From contig PPXM03000003.1 of assembly GCA_003707065.3 (NCBI GenBank), positions 496,001-560,000 on the forward strand: a DNA stretch of 64,000 nucleotides. Reading direction: 5' to 3'. Positions within the stretch are counted from its first letter, which is position 1; the number at the start of each line of letters is the position of its first letter. Under the pieces are notes generated by a model. The model saw only the letters and a program-made list of their open reading frames with translations. It did not search any database and was not told the DNA's origin. Both the position numbers and the translations under genes were made by a program. The DNA is from Trigonopsis variabilis (lineage: Eukaryota > Ascomycota > Trigonopsidomycetes > Trigonopsidales > Trigonopsidaceae). Shown here piece by piece: positions 32,350 through 42,620 of the stretch.

Positions 32350-34533
32350 TCATGCCTCTGAGTGGAGAACTTTGTATTGTTCCACTAAAATCTTGAGTGA
32401 GCCGGGATTCGACAAGACCCCAGGGTCATTTGCAATGGCAGGAAAGGTTTCATGGAGAATAAAATCCATTGTTTCGATATCTTTCGGAGGAAGACCCAAA
32501 CCATACAAAATTTTCTGGGATTGCGACGATAAAACTGATAGTGGCCGATCAAATTTCACCTCAAATGAATCTTTATTAGACAGGCTTTCAACAGGTTTAG
32601 CAAGAACGACCACGGCGAGAAGGATATCATAAGAAGCAGTAAAAGAATCTAAGCTAGAATTGGGAATCATCTTCAAAAAGCTCAAAGGATCATTAGATTG
32701 AGCTTTAGTTTCTGATAAAGGAAGAATGTAAGCATCACGGACAACAGGCGATCGAGTCTTCAAGACACCATATTTGTCACGAGAAGCATAATATTCATAC
32801 AATTTTTCGTAAGAGGATTTATTGTCTATATCTTTCGTAAAAGCCACCAAGACTAGATCTTTAGACGTAGAGATTGTCTGGAGATATTCGAGAGCTCGCT
32901 TAGAGTCTAATCTGCCTTCAAGAGTCATAGATGGACTAAATATATCGCGCCAGTTCTGAGTCAGGTCACGGAAAATCTTACCGCCCACCTGAACAGCAGA
33001 AGTGGATAATTCAGTGACGGAGGGCATTTGAATTTTACCAGTCCACACGGCGTCGCTGCTGTGAGACTTATGCGGTTCATCGTAGGGCTCCTGGACAGAG
33101 TCTTCAGCCATTTCATCGTTTATAAGCATGTCGATGTCGTCCTCTTTTTGATTGTCATCGTTGGGGCCGTCGTATGATGGAACGACAATATTCTGATCAT
33201 CCTTTAACTCGTCATCGAAATCGTCATGGACATGATTTGATTCGACTTGTAAAACGTTATCAATATCGAAATTAGCACTGTCTTTCAGACTCTCTTCTTC
33301 AATTGAAAGAGAGCGAGGGCGGGATTCGGGGGAATCCGACGCTCTAACAGATTTCAAGGATTGTTCCGAATCCGAGTGTTGAGATGAGGATGTATATTGA
33401 GTCTCTAATGGCTCCTTTATAGGAGGTGTAGGAGCCATAGTACTGGGCTCAGGAACAAATGTTTCATCACCAACGACCTCTTCTCCCTTGTGCGTCCTCT
33501 TGATTCTGGGCATTGTATCTCGCTTTAAAACAGTCTGGCTAATACTTTCAGCATGAACGGTTTGAGCGAGCTTCTGGAGTTCAGGATTCAAAAGTTCATT
33601 ACCAGACATTGTGACTAGGCGTTCGGCAGAGACCACGCCAGTGAGAATGTGTAAACCCAGAGGATTTTTTGGATCCTTGATATTAAACAACAATGATCGG
33701 AATTTTTCTCGGTACTTTTGACCCACATCTTTAGACTTCGGAGGTACAAAGTGATGATACAAATGGCTCTCAATTTCGATGCTTAATGAGCGAGCAAAAT
33801 CTTCAACCTCGCGATCTTTTGGGATGTCATCGCTATCAGAGCTTTTTGCGATCTTGATCAGAACACCGCTCAGAGCAGTAACAACAGAACTCCGAACTTT
33901 ATCCCTAGGTACTTGAATCTTCTCAATCTTTATGGCGGAATTTTTGTCCTTCTGTCCAGTTCCCTCTGTTTCTGCTTTTTCTTCAGCATGTGATTCTTTT
34001 GATTCTTTCGCTTCATTCGAGGGGCTCGCAAAAACTTCTTTGATATCGCTTGTATTCTCCTCTGAATGTACCGAGCTGCTTCTCTTGGTTTCTCGGGAAG
34101 AGCTCCTTGCATCTTGTATATGCACTGAAGATTGGTCACGAGGCTTCTCCGGGGTCATGAGATCAGGATGTAAATCTGGTCGGCATTGCTCACAGTAATA
34201 ATGTTCAGGCAACTGTGATTCCTCTGTGATCCCTAAAACACATTTCGAATGCTGCCAGCAATCACATTTTTCGCATTGGACCCAAAGCAAGTTCTCGTCG
34301 TCTTCATCGCCATCCCCCTGGACTGAGCCACAGATGCATCTCACCACTCCTGTTGAGTCATCTTCTTGCTCTTCGTCGTCGCTATCTTTCTGCCTTTCTT
34401 TTTTCCTCCTTGTTGATTTTGAGGTTCGTTGACGTTTTGCTTGAGGTGGCGGTAACTCCATCTCTAACTCAAGTTGCCTAGCACGATGCTGACCTTTAGT
34501 AGATCGGCTTGAACGTCTAAGACCATCGGCCAT
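32350..34533 (-). CDS. BYE1: Bye1-like transcription factor (PHD, TFIIS-like, SPOC)
   Basis: Intronless, 727 aa from ATG 34533 (MADGLRRSSRSTKGQ). PHD finger at about 65-120 (CIC...CEKCDCWQHSKC...YYCEQC), TFIIS central-like domain at about 210-340 (RDKVRSSVVTAL, YREKFRSLLFNIKDPKNP), acidic disordered middle, and SPOC domain at about 540-700 (WTGKIQMPSVTELSTSAV). Bye1 binds H3K4me3 nucleosomes and RNA polymerase II near the jaw and dampens or tunes elongation. The frame is open for 36 codons upstream but without ATG. Length and order match yeast Bye1 (594 aa), with a longer acidic insert. Confidence 0.95.
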   Translation of the reverse strand: MADGLRRSSRSTKGQHRARQLELEMELPPPQAKRQRTSKSTRRKKERQKDSDDEEQEDDSTGVVRCICGSVQGDGDEDDENLLWVQCEKCDCWQHSKCVLGITEESQLPEHYYCEQCRPDLHPDLMTPEKPRDQSSVHIQDARSSSRETKRSSSVHSEENTSDIKEVFASPSNEAKESKESHAEEKAETEGTGQKDKNSAIKIEKIQVPRDKVRSSVVTALSGVLIKIAKSSDSDDIPKDREVEDFARSLSIEIESHLYHHFVPPKSKDVGQKYREKFRSLLFNIKDPKNPLGLHILTGVVSAERLVTMSGNELLNPELQKLAQTVHAESISQTVLKRDTMPRIKRTHKGEEVVGDETFVPEPSTMAPTPPIKEPLETQYTSSSQHSDSEQSLKSVRASDSPESRPRSLSIEEESLKDSANFDIDNVLQVESNHVHDDFDDELKDDQNIVVPSYDGPNDDNQKEDDIDMLINDEMAEDSVQEPYDEPHKSHSSDAVWTGKIQMPSVTELSTSAVQVGGKIFRDLTQNWRDIFSPSMTLEGRLDSKRALEYLQTISTSKDLVLVAFTKDIDNKSSYEKLYEYYASRDKYGVLKTRSPVVRDAYILPLSETKAQSNDPLSFLKMIPNSSLDSFTASYDILLAVVVLAKPVESLSNKDSFEVKFDRPLSVLSSQSQKILYGLGLPPKDIETMDFILHETFPAIANDPGVLSNPGSLKILVEQYKVLHSEA

Positions 34534-35119
34534 GATTACGATTCCCTCAAAGGGATCTACTTCAATGAATGGATAGACACAGACCAGTTGAGATTGATTC
34601 TCGAAGTAAAGATGATGAGGAGGTTGGTTGCCAGTGCTCAATCGTTACAGTCTTGACGAAGATGGTCACGCCCCACGCGAGAGTTTTCGTATAGGAAATT
34701 ATATATAATCAATTTGATAGTAGCCTATGAATGATCAGTTATTGTGCCTAATTTAAACTATCGTTCTTTTTTAGGTTGGGGCTTACCTATTATCGTAGAT
34801 TGTCATTTTATATTCGTAGAGTGACTGCTGACTACTGAAATCGTCGCAAGCGATATATAAAGTAATGTTGTCAAGATAAATCCAGTACAAATCAGAATAC
34901 TGCAAGATAGTCGCATGCTGCAGTTTTCTAAGGCACGTTGTGTCTTCTAGAGCGTCATTGACAGATGCTTTTTTGGAGGTATCACAAACCGTCACAAGAG
35001 TCCAGCAGTAGACTAGTTAACTTCATTTCGCCGTTCGCATTGCAAGATAACGCCAATTCCTCTGGTTTGTGGTATTGAAAGGCTCTTCAGTGAGTTGGGA
35101 TCCGTCCTTTTTGTTTGGG
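34534..35119. promoter_or_regulatory. Divergent intergenic region BYE1 / ZNF830-like
   Basis: 586 bp, AT-rich. I looked for an upstream zinc-finger exon for the right-hand gene and saw no Cys-x2-Cys pair. Otherwise nothing specific. Confidence 0.3.
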
Positions 35120-35659
35120 ATGGCTTTTAAGCGAGCTCACGAAGAGCAACAAAGGCACGCTAAACGGGCAAAAAACGGATCTTTACCCGAAGGATTTTTC
35201 GACGGTTCGAAAGATGCAGTAATAAATGATCAGAGGGATTCGACAAAGTCTGAATTAGATGACGAATTAAAGGCATTTGAAGCCGAGGTGTCGCGGAAAC
35301 AGTCAATGCCAGCTGTTCTATCGGACAAAGAGCATACAATCACATCACAAGCTTTGGACGCAATTAATAATGCGATGAGCGAGGACCAGACTGATCACTT
35401 GATGAAGGATAACGAAGATGAGAATGAGGCCATTGATAAACTAGCCCAAGACTTCGAAGAACAGGAGGTATATTATAGAAAGTTGGATCAATTGAAACAA
35501 ATTCGACAATCTATAAAGAAGCCGGATGCATCCATGGAAGCTACACAGAAATCTAGGAACAAAATCGGCGATGAAGATGACGGAGATGATGAGGGGGCAG
35601 AAGAAGAAGAAGAAGAAGAAGAAGATCTTTTATTATGGACACATAAGAAAAAAATCTGA
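35120..35659 (+). CDS. Small acidic nuclear protein, ZNF830/CCDC16-like C-terminal part
   Basis: Single frame of 179 aa from ATG 35120. Starts MAFKRAHEEQQRHAKRAKNG then LPEGFFDG, a motif typical of ZNF830/CCDC16 proteins just after their zinc finger. This is followed by DELKAFEAEV, a coiled segment (FEEQEVYYRKLDQLKQIRQS), an acidic run encoded by a (GAA)n tract (35599-35625) and a basic tail. ZNF830-type proteins associate with the spliceosome. The C2H2 finger expected upstream is not present in the frame or in an obvious exon, so either a distant exon is missed or this lineage lacks the finger. Assignment is tentative. Confidence 0.6.
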   Translation: MAFKRAHEEQQRHAKRAKNGSLPEGFFDGSKDAVINDQRDSTKSELDDELKAFEAEVSRKQSMPAVLSDKEHTITSQALDAINNAMSEDQTDHLMKDNEDENEAIDKLAQDFEEQEVYYRKLDQLKQIRQSIKKPDASMEATQKSRNKIGDEDDGDDEGAEEEEEEEEDLLLWTHKKKI

Positions 35660-36066
35660 TCCTTTACAAACATCAGAACCATCGCCATAATTGTTAGGCT
35701 ACAGTTGGGGGAAGATGCGTGCAACTGCACCTATTTCTTCGTGTCACCTCTAAGAGACCAACACCAGTCCGATATGTCTTCTTTTTGAGTAACCGAGGTT
35801 GAGATCCAAGACGTATTTCTGTATTAGTGCCTAACTTCCCTTATTCTTATCCACTACGAAGAAAATGTAGCCATTACTTGCGTCTAGTTCGCGATCGAAG
35901 AGACTAATCCAAGGAGATACGTCCTTATCAAACCAAGCCAGGATGTGTGAACGCTTTTTATCTTACTGTCATAACAGCTTAGTCTGCATGCGCTTTGCTT
36001 TGAGTGACGGTTGGGTCGTCTTGGGCGGTGCGGCTTCAAAATTTTTCTTCCCATCGTTACATTATA
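35660..36066. other. Intergenic region upstream of TSR2
   Basis: 407 bp; the TSR2 frame is open back to 36004 without ATG. No RNA gene or repeat recognised. Confidence 0.3.
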
Positions 36067-36672
36067 ATGGAGGTCGAATTTTCCGATGGCGGAATTGAGT
36101 CGAAGAGACCATTAACATTGTCTGATGACAAGGCCCGCTCGAGGTTTGAGCTAGGAGTCAGTCTAGTACTATTTTACTGGGATATTCTGACAACGGCGGT
36201 GGATAACTTTTGGGGAGGAGCAGACAGTAGTGATAAGAGGGATTGGATGGCTGGAAGTGTGGTTGAATTATTCGATGAGACTGTGATAGATAGTGTCGAT
36301 ATCGAAAGCAGAATATTACAAATCATGGAAGATGAGTTCAACGTCAACGTCGAGGACGACAGTGCTTACGCACTTGGCGAAAAGATCATTCAGCTCTATC
36401 GCGAGTGCTATAATAATGATTTCACTACAGTCGATAACCTTTATTCAAAATTTCGACAGCAGCAAGATCGAAAACCTCAACCAGTCCATGTTCAACCTGG
36501 TGACGAATATGACTCTGAAGACGAAAGCGAATATGATGAGGAAACAGCAGGCGATGAACCACCGGAGCTAGTTCAAAATATGAATGAGCTCAACATAGAG
36601 ACTGACCGGCCAGAAAGAATAATTGATGAAGACGGCTTCGAGTTGGTTCAAAAAGGAAGGAAAAAGCATTGA
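36067..36672 (+). CDS. TSR2: Pre-rRNA processing protein Tsr2 (eS26 chaperone)
   Basis: Intronless, 201 aa from ATG 36067 (yeast Tsr2 is 205). Hallmarks: RFELGVSLVLFYWDILTTAV, then WGG...DKRDWMAGSVVELFDE (about 50-75), a helical middle, an acidic stretch (DEYDSEDESEYDEE), and the C-terminal DEDGFELVQKGRKKH typical of Tsr2. It escorts ribosomal protein eS26 from importin to pre-40S particles. Converges with the Cue2-like gene, 109 bp between stops. An earlier non-ATG extension of the frame is not needed. Confidence 0.95.
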   Translation: MEVEFSDGGIESKRPLTLSDDKARSRFELGVSLVLFYWDILTTAVDNFWGGADSSDKRDWMAGSVVELFDETVIDSVDIESRILQIMEDEFNVNVEDDSAYALGEKIIQLYRECYNNDFTTVDNLYSKFRQQQDRKPQPVHVQPGDEYDSEDESEYDEETAGDEPPELVQNMNELNIETDRPERIIDEDGFELVQKGRKKH

Positions 36673-36781
36673 ATTGTACCATAGAATTATGATGATGAGA
36701 ACAGGATTGCCAAAACTTTCGACAAAGAAAAGCGTCGATGGTAATTGTAAGCCTGAGTTATTCACGAGTAAATAGGATGTA

Positions 36782-38308
36782 TCACCGCTTTCCTTTGACT
36801 ATAATTATACCGTTGTCTTCAGAATGGATCCAACCTGCCTGCGAGAGATACGCAAGGACCGCCGGACGGATCCTGGCCCGACCTCCAGAACTGTGAAGGC
36901 CTTTGCCTGTGATTATTGTTAAATAATCATAAGTATCTACGTTATTTTCGTCCAGGTGATGAAAACGACGCCTTGATTCCCACCACTTGGGAAGAAATTT
37001 CGATATAATCGCCAAAGCTTCACTAACCGAGTAACCGTGCAGGTCGAGCACCTGTTGCAGCTGATACTTCTTGTCGATTCCTTTCGAACACGAATTGGCT
37101 GTCAACTCCAATATTTTTGCATCGTATGCACGGACAAGATCTGAATAGTAAGCCTTGGCGCCAGATAACAAGTTATTGGATCTCGATCTTTTATTTATAG
37201 AAGATAAACTTCTCATAGCTTCTTCTCTGGCGGCTTTGTACCTTTCTAGTGCATCGTCAATATCAGACTCAGCACTGGTGGAGGACCTGAACCTACGAGA
37301 TAATGACCTCTTCGGCGAATCAAACCTAAATGAGTCCTTCTGGGTATTCGCGCCAAGTCTGGTGACTTGAACCCACTTATTATTTGCGCTTGACCATTTC
37401 TTGTTCGCATTTGGTTTCAATTTTCTATCTGCTTCTTCGTCAGACGTGATTATTCTCGCGATCTCAGCTGATTTTTCTTCGTCATTTCCACTAATCCATA
37501 ATACTCTAGAAAGATCTTCCGGAGAAAGCATGGGGAATCGCTTTTCTAGATCTTTCAAGTGCCCTTCTATGGTCTCATAGCTTAAGCTCCTCGATATCGC
37601 GTAATGCTCTAAGACGTATTCCACTACTTTGCTTTCCTGTTGATCACATGCATGATATATCTGCCATAAAGATGCTTCTGACATGTCTAGAAGACCACTT
37701 AACCGCTCTAGAGCATCTCTCTGTTTGGTCACCCTTGGTGAGCTGGCTCCAGCCGGTCCCTTGATGAACGCTTCATCGATATAGTCCAATCCATCTCTTT
37801 TAACAAAACCACTTCGCTCTCTCGCTCCTTTTTTGGTTTTCTTGTATTCTTCAGGCACTATAAATCCTAGTGACAGATCAGCATCTTCACCGCCGTACAG
37901 ATATCCCCAGTTAAGTATCTCGTCCATCGCACCCTCTACATCACCATTATGCTTGGCCAGCAGGTAATCTAATTGATGCTTGCGTAAGTTGGGAAAAGCT
38001 TTCTCTAAAAAGCCGATCCCGCCGTTCCCTTCATCATCACTTTCGATCTCCCTTACTAGTACTTCATCGCCTTCTAAAAGTCCGTCGATCAACTCTTGAG
38101 TCTCTTTATCAATGGTGTCGTCCTGTTCAGTGCCTTGATTGGCGTCGTTCAAAGGCTCCAAGATCCCAATGGCCTGGTCTTCATTGTCAACATCTGACAC
38201 TATCGCCGCAACTAAAGCGCTGTCTAAGGAAGGAAATCGTTGCTTTTGTTAGTCATGCCTGCTTCATTCGCCTACTTGCAGTTTCACAGTGAGAAGCTCC
38301 CCGTCCAT
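36782..38308 (-). CDS. CUE2: CUE and Smr domain protein, Cue2-like nuclease
   Basis: Two exons: 38308-38276 and 38242-36782, split by a 33-nt intron, the shortest found here (CTAAC directly followed by AAAAG). Product 497 aa. N-terminus RFPSLDSALVAAIVSD is typical of fungal Smr proteins. CUE/UBA-like segment at about 75-110 (FPNLRKHQLDYLLAKHNGDVEGAM), DUF1771 at about 340-400 (AKAYYSDLVRAYDAKI), and Smr domain to the end (LDLHGYSVSEAL, ITGKGLHSSGGRARIRPAV). The LDLHG Asp/His and the later Arg match residues needed for Cue2 cleavage of mRNA at stalled, collided ribosomes (No-Go decay). Other Smr proteins exist in fungi, so orthology is likely but not certain. Confidence 0.85.
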
Positions 38309-38529
38309 TCTTTCTTCATCCTTTCTCTAATAACGTCCCTGAGAAATCCTTCCGCTACTTGTAGCTCTCAGAAGTTCTGTCCTACGGCGGTCTCATCCGC
38401 CCTTGAGTAACCAAGGGTGCAGCTTGAACTACAAATCTATTATAACGAGAAGTATCTTAATATACAACAAAAAGTCATCATACAAGCCCACATCTCCAGA
38501 ATCGTCGTAAGTACGACGCGTGATTCAAA

Positions 38530-40356
38530 CTATAAAGCTCCCGGGATAGCTGAATCGGTTGTTTCAGTGTTAGTATAAGCGGCATTCGTAGTTGTCTGAA
38601 CCTCAGGGGCAACTTTCAAATCAGAAGGAGAAGTGTTCTCAACATGAGGGAGCTTGGTCGCCGCAACCTCTTGGGAAGCAGCTTCTTGAGCGACAGCAGT
38701 CTTCTGTGCAGCTTGAGATGAAAGACGAGTTTCTGCAGCTGAGGCTGCCTGTATGTGATCACTATGAGTGGCAGCTGCAGTAGACGCAGGTACCGCTGCT
38801 CCCACAGCAGCTCCAGCGGCGGCGGCTCCTGTTGGAGAGGCTGCTCGTCCCAAAGGTGAGCCGGGACGGGAATTGATACGATCTGTAGCAATTCCAGATT
38901 GAACATGGCCGGATTGGCTCGTCTGCCTCACAGTAGGATCCGTTGGCGACTCAGGGACAGAAGAAGTTGTAGTTTCAACGGTGTACAAACCGTTCTCTTC
39001 ACCGGATCCAGAAGGAATAAAATTCTTAATGGCACGCCACCAATGAGAAAGCTCATCATTAGTTGAGGCCTTGAATTTGAACGTGTGTTTCGTAGTGATA
39101 CTCTTGGTGGCATCCTTCCCGATGATTCTAAGTTTGAACTTTCCGTCCTTTGTCAGCGTACTGGCAACAGAGTCTGGAAGATAAAGAGCAAAGTCAACTT
39201 CAGGGCAAGAGTAAGGATCCTCGTTGCGATAGCCGAGTAGGTACTTTGAAGGCGTAACGACGTAGAAACCAGACTTGTAAGATTTCATGAGCTTTCCTTC
39301 CTTGCGCAACAAAAGACCAGAGATCAAAGGGACAGCCAATTGTGCATGATCGTTGGCAAAGGTCAAATTCTTGGGGTCTCGGTTGGGGTGAGCCAACGCT
39401 GCAAGAACGGAGGCGTTCTGCGTAGTAAACGAATTCCATTCCTTGTCCGCAGCCACTACTTGATATGCACTATCAGTAGTCTCAATTGATTCGTTCTTAC
39501 TTCCGGTATACTTAATTGCGATATCTCGATAACTAGCAAAAGCTTGCTGAAGGCTTTCAATGATATGGGCCTCCAAAGTTTGGATATTGTTGCGGACAGC
39601 AACGAGATCGGCACGATGAGTGTTCTCCTTCTGAGTGAGATCAATCAAGCTCCCATCAATTAATCGTCTTAGAGCCACAGGATCTTGCTTAGGATCAAAG
39701 CGCTCGCGACGAGTTCCAACACTGGCTTGAGCCAATGCCTCAATCTGCTTCTGCGTTGTGGAGCGAGCGTGAGTTACGTCACGAAGTGACTTCGACGTAG
39801 AGCTGCGAATGCCTCTGATATGTTCCTTAATGGAATTTGCAAGAGTATCCAAATTAGGCGTAATCGAGCTAATTCCGCGCTCGGCCTCTTGTGAAGCCGT
39901 TAGCAAGTGCTCAGTATTCTTGCGGAGAGCTGCAAAAGCATGAGAAATGCTGGTATCTGCCTCGGTCGGCGAACCATCAACAACGCCATTCTGTTCTTCA
40001 TTTTGAGGTTTGTCAAAATAAAGACTGTCGTTAGTCATATCGAGATATGATCAATGAAATTTTCTTGATCTTTTTCACTCACGGTTGATTAATAGTCTTG
40101 GAAGTCTTCTCTAAACCTTTAGAAATAGTCTGCTGACTGGATAATTGTGTCTTGAAATAATCCTAGGCAATGTTAGTCTTCACCTCTAAGGTCTTCAACA
40201 GCTTACATCCAAAATAGAGACGGCATGAAGCCAATTTTCTAATCGGCCAATGAGAACATCTCCGGGATCAGGGCCCGTCAGAATTGCAGGCTCCTTTTCA
40301 GGTGCACCAGAAGTATTCTTGACTGTATCGCTACCAATAGAATTCGTTGAAGCCAT
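38530..40356 (-). CDS. SLM1: Slm1/Slm2-type PH domain protein (TORC2 effector)
   Basis: Three exons: 40356-40207, 40162-40083, 40024-38530 (introns 44 and 58 nt); product 574 aa. An N-terminal F-BAR-like helical region (about 35-300; WLHAVSILDDYFKTQLSSQQ, GLEKTSKTIN) is followed by a PH domain (about 305-420; SGLLLRKEGKLMKSYKSGFYVVTP, LSHWWRAIKNFIPSG) and an Ala/Thr-rich tail. Slm proteins bind PI(4,5)P2 at eisosomes and recruit Ypk1 to TORC2 on membrane stress. A start at an internal Met (40038) is excluded because it lies inside the intron lariat sequence ATGACTAACGACAG. TGACGTCA at 40488-40495 lies upstream. Confidence 0.92.
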
Positions 40357-41229
40357 AGTTTAAGAAAACAAACGATGACAGGAATAAATGCGAAGGATAA
40401 AAGAAAAGTGCGAAGTGGGCGAAGCCACTATTATGGGCGGGCTCTGCACTGGTCGAGCCGCACGATCAAAGAAACTACACCCAAAAATGACGTCACAGTT
40501 TATTCTTTCCCGCTTAAGGTACAATCTGTATTTGAACCCTCTGAATATCCTGCTACATTGTGCGACATAGGAAGATATGTCATCTTCACGGATATTTCGT
40601 TTTCCGTAGTATCTCTTTCTTTGCGAGGCCACTTGTGTTATTACATGGCTTAGCAACAAGACAGGAGTAAGCATGAGCCGTTGGCTCATTCCAGCGAAAT
40701 CACCTCATCTCATGGCCATACTATCTACCAGTTCCGCACCCTTTGTATCAAAACTGAGAGGAACACACATAACCCAAGGCATATCTGTCCAATGAATAAT
40801 GTAATAAACTGTCATCATAGTCTCTCTGATGGATCGTCCTTTTCAACTTATCTTCTACAGTAATTCTTTAGAAATGAAAATGCAATAAACATATATACAT
40901 ACATATATATACAAGCCAGCTATATTTACAGTCCGTAAATATTCATTTTTTAGAAGTAGGATTCTCATGTACCAGCACATGAACTATAAAGAAATCTAGT
41001 AATAGATCTCCTTAATCCCATTCTTACTGCCTGTGATAACCTCGATCCTTTGCAATTATCTGTCCAAATGCACCTAACAGATAAGCGACTCTCAAATGGG
41101 TTCGCTCCTTAGCAAAATAACTAAATTTGATGAACCAGTCTAATATCGTCAGGTAACCATTTAACAGCGGACTGCAACCCCAGCTACTAATCTCAGCACC
41201 GAAGGACTGATAAATGATCTGCTCACTTT
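40357..41229. other. Intergenic region SLM1 / STE12 3' end
   Basis: 873 bp. Holds the SLM1 promoter with a perfect TGACGTCA octamer (40488-40495, about 130 bp from the start codon), an AT dinucleotide-rich tract around 40890-40915, and the left arm (41191-41217) of the inverted repeat that pairs with the end of the STE12 coding sequence. Confidence 0.5.
40488..40495. promoter_or_regulatory. CRE/ATF site upstream of SLM1
   Basis: Perfect palindromic TGACGTCA, about 130 bp upstream of the SLM1 start. Known as the bZIP (Atf1/CREB-type) target; a stress role here is inferred. Confidence 0.45.
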
Positions 41230-41256
41230 TCATTTATGAGTCCTTCGGTGCTGAGA
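41191..41256. repeat. 27-bp inverted repeat across the STE12 stop codon
   Basis: Arms 41191-41217 and 41230-41256 are reverse complements with a single mismatch; the loop is 12 nt. The right arm, read on the minus strand, is the last eight codons (SQHRRTHK) and the TGA stop of STE12; the left arm lies in its 3' UTR. The transcript could therefore sequester its own stop codon in a stem. Confidence 0.95.
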
Positions 41257-42620
41257 CAAGTTGTCTGAACGGGAAAACGTCTTATGACAGAGATCACAAG
41301 AGTACGGCCTCTCCCTTGTGTGTGTCCGCACATGCCTTCTAAGATGCTCGGATCTTTTGAAAGTCTTTCGACAGGTAGGGTCTGGGCAAATATGCAACTT
41401 TCCCCCAACAGCATTCGACATTGGAGGAGTACAGGCATCTTGACGAGCTCCACATATCGACTTTTCAATTTCTTCACTCCGAGGAATCATACTCTCCAAA
41501 TGATCGGCATTCAAGTTACCTTCCATACCAATCGTATCCATATGATTCATCCACCAAAATGTCCAAGGTGCTTCTGTGACAGAAGCACCTTGGACATTTT
41601 GGTGACAATAGTTATTTTCCACCGAATGGGGGCTATTTTGCGGAAAGTAACTATTATCATGCCATGGTGACAACGTCGTCGGACTCAGGTGATCAAGACG
41701 CCAAAAAGGGTCTTCCCGGTTCATTGGCATATTCTGACTCTCTTGCGCAACAGCCATCTGGTTCGAAAGCTCATTTACTTGTGGCAAGGAAGTGCAATTC
41801 ATTAAGTGATCCCCATTCTCTAGCTTATCACAGGAAAATGTGGACTTAGATAGATCTATTTCTAGACTTCTATCCAACAATTCATGTGCAGGTACATGAG
41901 GTTCAACAGACTCGATATTGCTTTCAAACCCTAACGAGTAGAGAGCCTTCTGAGGGTCGCATCCTGTTGCCTGGGCGGATGCTTCAAGACTCTCTCTCAA
42001 ACTTTTGGATGGATCGTATTCAAATGATAGAGCTGGCTCATACATGGCCTTTGTGACGGGCTCCAGCCCTGAAGCTTCACGCTTGAAATCTCTCTCTAGC
42101 AGATCCAAAAATAATGCGTCATGCGCTACCTTAAACCAATGAAAAACTTTCTGTTTCTTTTGCGTCCTTATACAATCATATCGGTGTAGAAACTCCAAGA
42201 ACATTGACTTTGGCTCTTCCAACGTTGCGTCTGACCCTGATTTTAGATTTCGAAGATCTGAAAACACGCTTTCTTCAAACTTCTTGGTATTCTGGACGGG
42301 CCGTCCAAAGCTAGCAAATCGGAATGTCAAACAGCGAAGAATATCGGTGCCAGTAATGTAGAAAACATCGTTCCAACGAACACAGCTAATGAACTCATCG
42401 CCTTGGAGTTGATACCGCCTAATGACTTGGCCAGGACTCCAGTCCACCGTCGCCGTAGCCAGAAAGAGTTTTACTGACATTAATAAGGTCAAGATATAAG
42501 ATACTTACAGCTGGCGATCCTAGCAAAAGCAATCTCGACCTGTGAGTTCGGTTCATCCTTAGGAATAGTCTGGCAGTACTCAGAAGGCCACTTATCCGAT
42601 TCTCCATTGTAGCCAGGCAT
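41230..42620 (-). CDS. STE12: Ste12 transcription factor with C-terminal C2H2 fingers
   Basis: Two exons: 42620-42509 and 42473-41230, 35-nt intron; product 451 aa. The Ste12 DNA-binding region is at about 30-145 (SLKLFLATATVDWSPGQVIRRY, VRWNDVFYITGTDILRCL, RYDCIRTQKKQKVFHWF). Two C2H2 fingers close the protein (CPDPTCRKTFKRSEHLRRHVRTH; CDLCHKTFSRSDNLSQHRRTH). This is the filamentous-fungus architecture, absent from budding-yeast Ste12. Ste12 responds to Fus3/Kss1-type MAPK signals, so it can act below the PAK kinase encoded at 27 kb. It is shorter than usual (about 650-700 aa). The linker contains a 53-nt DNA palindrome (41552-41604), and the stop codon lies in a second inverted repeat. Confidence 0.94.
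41552..41604. repeat. 53-nt perfect palindrome within STE12 coding sequence
   Basis: 26-nt arms (41552-41577, 41579-41604) are exact reverse complements around one central base. The frame stays open through it and encodes HQNVQGASV and TEAPWTFWW on the two sides. Such a long, nearly spacerless palindrome inside a gene is rare. Confidence 0.97.

Noticed and set aside
38592-38906. Leu-rich antisense frames in the Slm tail
   Set aside because: Shadows of Ala/Gln codon runs; no start context or homology.
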